Source: Sphingobacteriaceae bacterium
GTDB lineage: Bacteria; Bacteroidota; Bacteroidia; Sphingobacteriales; Sphingobacteriaceae
Assembly: GCA_029266635.1 (NCBI GenBank)
Contig: JAQSWM010000005.1
Location: forward strand, 124,001-188,000
DNA: 64,000 nucleotides
Reading direction: 5' to 3'
The notes beneath the pieces were generated by a model that saw only the letters and a program-made list of their open reading frames with translations, was not told the origin of the DNA and searched no databases. The position numbers were made by a program, and so were the translations under genes. Each line of letters begins with the position of its first letter. The stretch's first letter is position 1. Of the stretch, positions 58,892 through 64,000 are shown piece after piece.

Positions 58892-61800
58892 ATGGGTAAA
58901 GCATCTGCAACAAAAAACGGAAAAGGAGCCGGCAAGGGATTAGGCTTCCAACGCTACTTCACCAAAGAGGGAGTAAACGTGTATGATCTATTCAACTACG
59001 AAAAACGATCGTCGGTAATCCGTAACCCTGCGGGCGATACAGTTTTTGAATTGAACGATGTAGAGGTGCCCACATCCTGGAGCCAGGTTGCAACCGACAT
59101 TCTCGCCCAAAAATACTTCCGTAAAGCAGGAGTGCCACAACCCGACGGCACAACCGGATCAGAAAAAAGCATCAAGCAAGTGGCTCACCGTATGGCTCAT
59201 TGCTGGAAAAGCTGGGGCGAACGCTACAACTACTTCGCTAATCCGAAAGATGCAGACATTTTCTACGACGAGTTGGTTTACACCATCGTTGGCCAGTTAG
59301 CAGCACCAAATTCGCCACAGTGGTTCAATACCGGGCTTCACAGCTCATACGGAATCACCGGCAAGCCACAAGGCCACTACTATGTTGATCCGGAAACTGA
59401 AGTTCTTTCTAAGTCAACATCCGCTTACGAGCGCCCGCAGCCACACGCCTGTTTCATCCTTTCTGTAAGCGATGACCTGGTAAACGATGGCGGTATCATG
59501 GACCTTTGGGTTCGTGAAGCTCGCATCTTCAAATACGGCTCTGGTGTAGGAACCAACTTCTCAGCCATCCGCGGCGAAAACGAAAGGCTTTCTGGCGGCG
59601 GTTACTCATCAGGCTTAATGTCGTTCCTGAAAATTGGCGACCGTGCTGCCGGAGCAATCAAGTCTGGCGGAACAACCCGTCGTGCTGCTAAAATGGTTTG
59701 TTTGGACCTTGAGCACCCGGAAATTGAGGGCTTCGTGAACTGGAAAGTTGAAGAAGAGAAAAAAGTAGCGGCTCTTATTGCTGCCGGTTACTCTTCAGAC
59801 TACGAAGGAGAGGCTTACCGCACCGTTTCCGGCCAGAACTCAAACAACTCTGTTCGTATTCCTAACTCGTTCTTCCGTGCTTTGGAAGAGGGCAAGCCAT
59901 GGGATTTGATCGGCCGCACAAACGGAAAAGTTGTTAAATCAATCTCTTCAGAGAAACTTTGGCAGGATATCGCCTTCGCAGCCTGGGCTTGCGCCGATCC
60001 TGGCGTACAATACGATACTACCATCAACGAATGGCACACCTGCCCTGCAGGCGGCCGCATCAACGCGTCAAACCCATGCTCAGAGTACATGTTCCTGGAT
60101 AACACCGCATGTAACCTGGCATCTATAAACCTTGCGCACTTCTTCAACCCTGAAACTTTGGTTTTTGATGTGAAGGGCTTTGAACATGCTTGCCGTGTTT
60201 GGACAGTGGTTCTGGAGATTTCTGTTTTGATGGCACAGTTCCCATCAAAAGAAGTTGCTCAACTATCTTACGATTACCGCACTTTAGGTTTAGGTTATGC
60301 GAACCTTGGCTCTATGCTGATGGTTGCTGGTATCCCTTACGATAGCGATAAAGCCCGTGCAATTGGCGGTGCAATAACTGCGGTGATGACCGGTACTGCC
60401 TACGCTACTTCGGCCGAAATGGCGAAAGAGCTCGGCACTTTCCGCGAGTACGCAACCAACAAAGAAAACATGCTTCGCGTAATGCGCAATCACCGCTATG
60501 CGGCTTACAACGCTACCGATGCATACGTTGGGCTGGAAATTGCGCCTCCGGGAATTGATCAGAAACATTGCCCTGATTATCTGCTTTCTGCTGCTTGCAA
60601 TTCCTGGGATAAAGCGGTTGAGCTTGGCGAGAAATACGGCTACCGTAATGCTCAAACTACTGTAATTGCTCCAACAGGAACAATCGGCTTAGTTATGGAT
60701 TGCGATACAACCGGTATTGAGCCTGACTTTGCTTTGGTTAAATTCAAAAAATTATCTGGTGGTGGTTATTTCAAGATCATCAACCAGGGAGTTCCATCCG
60801 CTTTGCGTAACCAGGGTTATAAAGAGCATGAGATTGAAGAAATCGTGAACTATGCAAAAGGTCACGCTACTTTAAAAGGAGCTCCGCATATCAATTTCGA
60901 TAGCCTTGCTGCGAAAGGATTCACTCAGGATGAGTTAGAAAAAGTCGACAAGTCTTTATTGGCTGCGTTCGAGATTGGTTTTGTATTTAATCAGTGGACT
61001 TTAGGCGAAGAGTGCCTGCAGCGTTTAGGCTTCAAATCTGAGCAATATTCTGCCGCTGATTTCAACCTGCTCCGTGCTATTGGCTTTACACGTCAGCAAA
61101 TCGCGGAAGCAAATGAGTACATCTGCGGTACAATGACTGTAGAAGGAGCTCCGTACCTGAAAGAAGAGCATTATCCAATATTTGATTGCGCTAACAAGTG
61201 CGGAAACAAGGGGCAGCGTTACATCCATGCGCACGGCCACATCAAAATGATGGCTGCAGCTCAGCCTTTCCTTTCTGGCGCTATCTCTAAAACTATCAAC
61301 CTTCCAAACGAAGCAACAGTTGAAGAGATCAAAGATTGCTACGAGTTATCATGGAAATTAGCCTTGAAGGCCAATGCGCTTTACCGCGATGGATGTAAAT
61401 TGTCTCAGCCGCTATCCACTAAATCTTCTGATTCTAAAGAAGATAAGTTGGATGCGATTGAGGAAGTTTTAGGCGAAGCAGCAAACGTAAAACTCAGCGA
61501 TTTAACTCCTGAGCAGGTTCTGGAAGCAGCACGTGCCATTCTGGAACGTTCTACTGACACCAAATTCAAACGCCAGCTTTCATCTGTGGTTGAGCGTAAA
61601 AATCTTCCGTCAAAACGGGGTGGTTTTACTCAGAAAGCTTCCGTTGGCGGACAAACAGTTTTCGTTCGCACCGGAGAATATGAAGATGGAACGTTGGGTG
61701 AGATTTTCGTGGACATGCACAAAGAAGGTGCAACTTTCCGTTCGCTAATGAACTGTTTTGCTATCGCGATCTCGGTTGGTTTGCAATACGGTGTGCCTCT

Positions 61801-62206
61801 GGAAGAGTTCGTGGATAAATTTACGTTCACCCGCTTTGAGCCATCTGGTATGGTGGGCGGACACGATAACATCAAGAGCGCAACTTCTATCATCGATTAC
61901 ATCTTCAGGATGTTGGGTTATGAGTACCTGCAACGCACCGACCTGGTACACGTAATTACTGAGCAGAACGCGGTAGTGGGAAACCCTCAGCTATCAAATG
62001 ATGATGTAAATACAGACGAGAGCAACGTGTATCAGCCAAAAGCTGAAGTGAAAGTAAGCTCAGATAAAGTTTTGAAACCGGTGCTTGATATTTCAGGCGG
62101 CGGTCAGAGCGATGCTCCGGCCTGCGGAAACTGCGGGCACATTATGGTGCGCTCAGGTACTTGCTATAAATGTCTGAACTGCGGAACGCAGGGAGGATGT
62201 AGCTAA
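58892..62206 (+). CDS. nrdJ: Vitamin B12-dependent (class II) ribonucleotide reductase
   Basis: Adenosylcobalamin-dependent reduction of ribonucleoside diphosphates to deoxy forms, giving DNA precursors without O2. It has 1104 residues, a normal long Nrd[32 protein letters not shown] with an active-site Cys, [36 protein letters not shown] with the finger-loop Cys, [23 protein letters not shown], and the C-terminal Cys-rich tail [27 protein letters not shown] are present. The protein has no visible N-terminal ATP cone of the NrdA type. It is monocistronic and ends at a strong terminator. No B12 genes are in the window. Confidence 0.97.
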   Translation: MGKASATKNGKGAGKGLGFQRYFTKEGVNVYDLFNYEKRSSVIRNPAGDTVFELNDVEVPTSWSQVATDILAQKYFRKAGVPQPDGTTGSEKSIKQVAHRMAHCWKSWGERYNYFANPKDADIFYDELVYTIVGQLAAPNSPQWFNTGLHSSYGITGKPQGHYYVDPETEVLSKSTSAYERPQPHACFILSVSDDLVNDGGIMDLWVREARIFKYGSGVGTNFSAIRGENERLSGGGYSSGLMSFLKIGDRAAGAIKSGGTTRRAAKMVCLDLEHPEIEGFVNWKVEEEKKVAALIAAGYSSDYEGEAYRTVSGQNSNNSVRIPNSFFRALEEGKPWDLIGRTNGKVVKSISSEKLWQDIAFAAWACADPGVQYDTTINEWHTCPAGGRINASNPCSEYMFLDNTACNLASINLAHFFNPETLVFDVKGFEHACRVWTVVLEISVLMAQFPSKEVAQLSYDYRTLGLGYANLGSMLMVAGIPYDSDKARAIGGAITAVMTGTAYATSAEMAKELGTFREYATNKENMLRVMRNHRYAAYNATDAYVGLEIAPPGIDQKHCPDYLLSAACNSWDKAVELGEKYGYRNAQTTVIAPTGTIGLVMDCDTTGIEPDFALVKFKKLSGGGYFKIINQGVPSALRNQGYKEHEIEEIVNYAKGHATLKGAPHINFDSLAAKGFTQDELEKVDKSLLAAFEIGFVFNQWTLGEECLQRLGFKSEQYSAADFNLLRAIGFTRQQIAEANEYICGTMTVEGAPYLKEEHYPIFDCANKCGNKGQRYIHAHGHIKMMAAAQPFLSGAISKTINLPNEATVEEIKDCYELSWKLALKANALYRDGCKLSQPLSTKSSDSKEDKLDAIEEVLGEAANVKLSDLTPEQVLEAARAILERSTDTKFKRQLSSVVERKNLPSKRGGFTQKASVGGQTVFVRTGEYEDGTLGEIFVDMHKEGATFRSLMNCFAIAISVGLQYGVPLEEFVDKFTFTRFEPSGMVGGHDNIKSATSIIDYIFRMLGYEYLQRTDLVHVITEQNAVVGNPQLSNDDVNTDESNVYQPKAEVKVSSDKVLKPVLDISGGGQSDAPACGNCGHIMVRSGTCYKCLNCGTQGGCS

Positions 62207-62214
62207 AAAGAAGA

Positions 62215-62247
62215 AAAAGAGCCGAGCAAATGCTCGGCTCTTTTAAT
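62215..62247 (+). terminator. Terminator of nrdJ
   Basis: AAAAGAGCCGAGCA paired with TGCTCGGCTCTTTT across a two-base gap (62215-62244), nine bases after the stop. Confidence 0.9.
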
Positions 62248-62256
62248 AAAAAGAAA

Positions 62257-62306
62257 ACCCAATTAAGCTCTGAACTTAATTGGGTCTTGCCGAGTCAACC
62301 ACGGCA
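62257..62306. other. Two further hairpins after the nrdJ terminator
   Basis: ACCCAATTAAG/CTTAATTGGGT (62257-62267 and 62275-62285, seven-base loop), then TGCCG/CGGCA (62288-62292 and 62302-62306). Neither has a T run. They lie just upstream of a 36-codon open frame and may be its structured leader or part of a small RNA. Confidence 0.45.
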
Positions 62307-62341
62307 TGGTGTTGGTTTAATCGTTGATCTAATTTCATAAT

Positions 62342-62452
62342 ATGAAAGAAGAAATGATCGAGATTTTTTGCCCTTACATTACAAGGAATGGCAAAAGGAT
62401 CTATCCCAAAAATGGAAAATATTTTCATTTTTGGGTGGAGAAAAGAAAGTAA
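62342..62452 (+). CDS. Small protein of 36 residues, probably genuine
   Basis: An ATG-initiated frame below the usual length cut-off: MKEEMIEIFCPYITRNGKRI, then YPKNGKYFHFWVEKRK and TAA. It is basic and aromatic, with a C-P-Y-I-T-R-N-G-K-R-I-Y-P-K core that resembles tiny Bacteroidota proteins I have seen annotated as hypothetical. It has its own terminator 53 bases downstream and lies in an otherwise empty 423-base interval. Function unknown. This is a prediction from sequence only. Confidence 0.6.
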   Translation: MKEEMIEIFCPYITRNGKRIYPKNGKYFHFWVEKRK

Positions 62453-62505
62453 AGATATTAGGATTTGTTGATAACTTATGTTGTTAACTTTCCGATACCT
62501 TCTTC

Positions 62506-62537
62506 AGCCCTACCAGAACCGGTAGGGCTTTTTATTT
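62506..62537 (+). terminator. Intrinsic terminator after the small ORF
   Basis: AGCCCTACC/GGTAGGGCT (9 bp, six-base loop) followed by TTTTTATTTATT on the plus strand. It implies a plus-strand transcript separate from nrdJ, which already has its own terminator. Confidence 0.85.
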
Positions 62538-62629
62538 ATTCCCCTTAGCTGGCGCACACATGCCGCGTGAGCCGTCCTAATTCCAACTTGAAGTCGCAAT
62601 TTGCGATATCAAACAGCAATCAAACCTAC

Positions 62630-62944
62630 TCACTCCACCGCCTCTTCCCCTTTTTCTCCCAGCTTCACAATATCTCCATCCTGAAAAAGTATAGCTTTTA
62701 AAGTAGTTCTCCATTCAGGCTTTTTCCGTAGCAGAAACTCCAGATCCATTCCGAAATGTTTGAATTCTTCTTTTTGAGCGTTGGCCATGATGGCTTTTGC
62801 CGCCTCGTCTTTTTCAACGCTGATGCGCTGTTCGTACCAGTTTATTGCTTCAGCTTCTTCAATTAGAGAAACAATCATACGTGCAAAAGTGCGGGTCTCA
62901 TCCGAAAGTTCTTCCGGTGGTTCGTGGTATTGGTCAAAGCCCAT
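62630..62944 (-). CDS. Encapsulated-ferritin-like (EncFtn) protein
   Basis: A 104-residue two-helix protein that dimerises or forms rings to make a ferroxidase centre. It begins MGFDQYHEPPEELSDETRTFAR, with SLIEEAEAINWYEQR and NAQKEEFKHFGMDLEFLLRKKPEW. Glu32, Glu60 and His63 correspond by motif to the iron ligands of Rhodospirillum rubrum EncFtn (Glu32, Glu62, His65). The C-terminus GEKGEEAVE lacks the usual shell-targeting peptide, and no encapsulin gene is next to it on either side. The upstream neighbours are a PAS protein (63 bases) and a PQQ-propeller protein. Confidence 0.85.
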   Translation of the reverse strand: MGFDQYHEPPEELSDETRTFARMIVSLIEEAEAINWYEQRISVEKDEAAKAIMANAQKEEFKHFGMDLEFLLRKKPEWRTTLKAILFQDGDIVKLGEKGEEAVE

Positions 62945-63007
62945 AATGTTAGTTTAGGGCATCAACAGCAAAAAAGGACCTTTAGTTTCGCTCGGTAGGC
63001 CGCCGAC

Positions 63008-63412
63008 CTAATTCTTCTCCAACTGGCTCCTTAGATCGTTGAGCAAATCCTGTTTGTTCGGCATGAGGTGCGAAGAGAAAAAGTAGCAATCTTCAAGCGT
63101 GTACCCAACAATGCTTAGCCTTTGTCCGGTTAATGGCGAGTGGGTAACGAGCGTAACCATCTTATTCTCCTCGATTTTCTGTTTCATCCGCATGTAATCG
63201 GGGTCTGCCGCGAGTGCAGGGAAAGTAGCCCACATGTTTTCTCCAATGAGTTGTTGGTCGCGGGTCTTTAGGTTATCTATAACAAAATCATTTAGGAAAA
63301 GGTAATTCCAGTTGAAGTCCAGAATGTAAATGGAATACCGCATCCGCTGAAAATGCTCAAACGGCAAATCAGAAAAACGTCTGTAAAGTGTTATTTCGAA
63401 TGGCGTACTCAC
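63008..63412 (-). CDS. Stand-alone PAS-domain-like protein
   Basis: A 134-residue cytoplasmic protein consisting of little more than a PAS fold: YSIYILDFNWNYLFLNDFVIDNLKTRDQQLIGENMWATFP is the PAS core, with a C-terminal ...LEDCYFFSSHLMPNK strand-helix. No kinase, cyclase or HTH domain is attached. It may sense a ligand or redox state for a partner. The start is GTG at 63412, 35 bases after the PQQ gene stop. The assignment is from pattern only. Confidence 0.65.
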   Translation of the reverse strand: MSTPFEITLYRRFSDLPFEHFQRMRYSIYILDFNWNYLFLNDFVIDNLKTRDQQLIGENMWATFPALAADPDYMRMKQKIEENKMVTLVTHSPLTGQRLSIVGYTLEDCYFFSSHLMPNKQDLLNDLRSQLEKN

Positions 63413-63447
63413 GATAGGTTTAATCTCGGTTACCTTAAAATTGTTTG

Positions 63448-64000
63448 TTATTTGTATTTTAAAACTATGATTTTGCCGTCCATGGTGGTTGCAATCAACT
63501 CCTTGTTGCTTATAAAGCTGAGGGGATTGACCAAGGCGTTAGACAATTTATGAATCCACGCAAGTGAGCCGTCCTTCCGGTTAAAAGCATAAATATCGCC
63601 CGAGTTTCCAAGCGCAAATACCTTCCCGCCCCGTTCTTCCACTAAAGAAGGCGAAATGTCATACCCCATGTTCGCCGCTCCCCGCCATTTTACCTCCATG
63701 TCATTGGCATGCGAATCCATCCCAAGAACATCACCTTCCATGGTTTTAACATAAATCAAACTGCTGTCGGCAGATAAGCCCATCGATTCACGCACCCTGA
63801 TCTTTGGATCCTGCTTGCGCCAGATTACTTTGCCCGTTGCAGCATCCAGGCAGGTCATGAATCTATCTGGCGCAACTATGAATATACGGTTGTCGGTTGC
63901 CACCGGATAACAAGCCGCCGCAGAGTACATTCTGTTGGCTGCTCCGCTTTTCCACTCCCAAACCAATTTTCCACTCTGCTGATCGAGGCAATAGAATCCG
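63448..64000 (-). CDS. PQQ-like beta-propeller protein, C-terminal part (cut by window edge)
   Basis: Open to the right edge; the visible 183 or so C-terminal residues contain PQQ/BamB-type repeats: GFYCLDQQSGKLVWEWKSG, FMTCLDAATGKVIWRKQDP, YVKTMEGDVLGMDSHANDMEVKWRG and YAFNRKDGSLAWIHKL. The blades end with IIVLKYK. Likely exported or periplasmic; the full protein may also carry a phosphatase or other N-terminal domain. It is first in the apparent run with the PAS and EncFtn genes. Confidence 0.85.
   Translation of the reverse strand, partial: GFYCLDQQSGKLVWEWKSGAANRMYSAAACYPVATDNRIFIVAPDRFMTCLDAATGKVIWRKQDPKIRVRESMGLSADSSLIYVKTMEGDVLGMDSHANDMEVKWRGAANMGYDISPSLVEERGGKVFALGNSGDIYAFNRKDGSLAWIHKLSNALVNPLSFISNKELIATTMDGKIIVLKYK

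Noticed and set aside
62207-62629. 6S RNA or tmRNA in the nrdJ-EncFtn interval
   Set aside because: Hairpins are present but no 6S central bubble layout or tmRNA tRNA-like end is visible. A small ORF plus terminator explains the interval better.

Overview
The window looks like a chromosomal segment of a Bacteroidota bacterium, probably a Sphingobacteriaceae relative such as Pedobacter or Mucilaginibacter. This rests on several signs: GldD, an IPExxxVDY-family protein and a DUF4293 protein; a secreted lamin-tail protein with a type IX-like C-terminal domain; TonB-linked beta-barrel proteins with carboxypeptidase-like N-terminal domains; the futalosine route to menaquinone; and repeated use of the Bacteroidota -7 promoter element TAnnTTTG with few Shine-Dalgarno sites. 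I see no phage, integron, transposase, CRISPR array, rRNA or tRNA. The only mobile-looking material is short palindromic or simple-sequence repeats.

Layout. 1-12 kb: a cut-off CBM9-like secreted protein, ffh, a YifB-type ATPase, then a minus-strand block of two paralogous outer-membrane barrel proteins preceded by a small secreted CBM9-like protein, and pepT. 12-22.6 kb: a small barrel protein, a rhomboid protease, and a minus-strand run of ptpS/queD, folE, fabD, a giant membrane histidine kinase and a 1147-residue envelope protein. 22.7-28 kb: a Pif1-like/HRDC/HTH helicase, mqnB, mqnD and hldD, in the stretch most heavily invaded by repeats. 28-41 kb: LolE-like permease, MBL hydrolase, an orphan lipoprotein, inositol oxygenase facing a sodium/solute symporter, gldD-aroE, a phosphosulfolactate synthase homologue behind a terminator-like hairpin, a TPR protein, the DNA ligase/exonuclease pair and a YfiT/DinB protein. 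41-46.5 kb: three secreted enzymes (FAD oxidoreductase, S9 peptidase, sulfatase).

46.5-51.6 kb: a seven-gene minus-strand run headed by a Crp/Fnr regulator and containing an NADP-dependent oxidoreductase, YceI, DoxX, an extradiol dioxygenase, an MhqD-like esterase and a pirin. Between the regulator and the enzymes lies a Crp/Fnr-type palindrome about 65 bases upstream of a good -7 element. I propose this as a self-contained quinone/electrophile (or redox) defence system. 51.7-58.6 kb: housekeeping genes (pdxJ, rnc, fabF, acpP, pyk). 58.6-64 kb: a B12-dependent ribonucleotide reductase whose promoter is preceded by a long inverted repeat holding two DnaA-box-like sequences, a 36-codon small ORF, and a minus-strand run of a PQQ-propeller protein, an orphan PAS domain and an encapsulated-ferritin homologue with no shell gene beside it.

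All functional statements come from reading motifs and overall family resemblance; no database search was possible. Where a likely start differs from the longest open frame, the reason is given in the entry.
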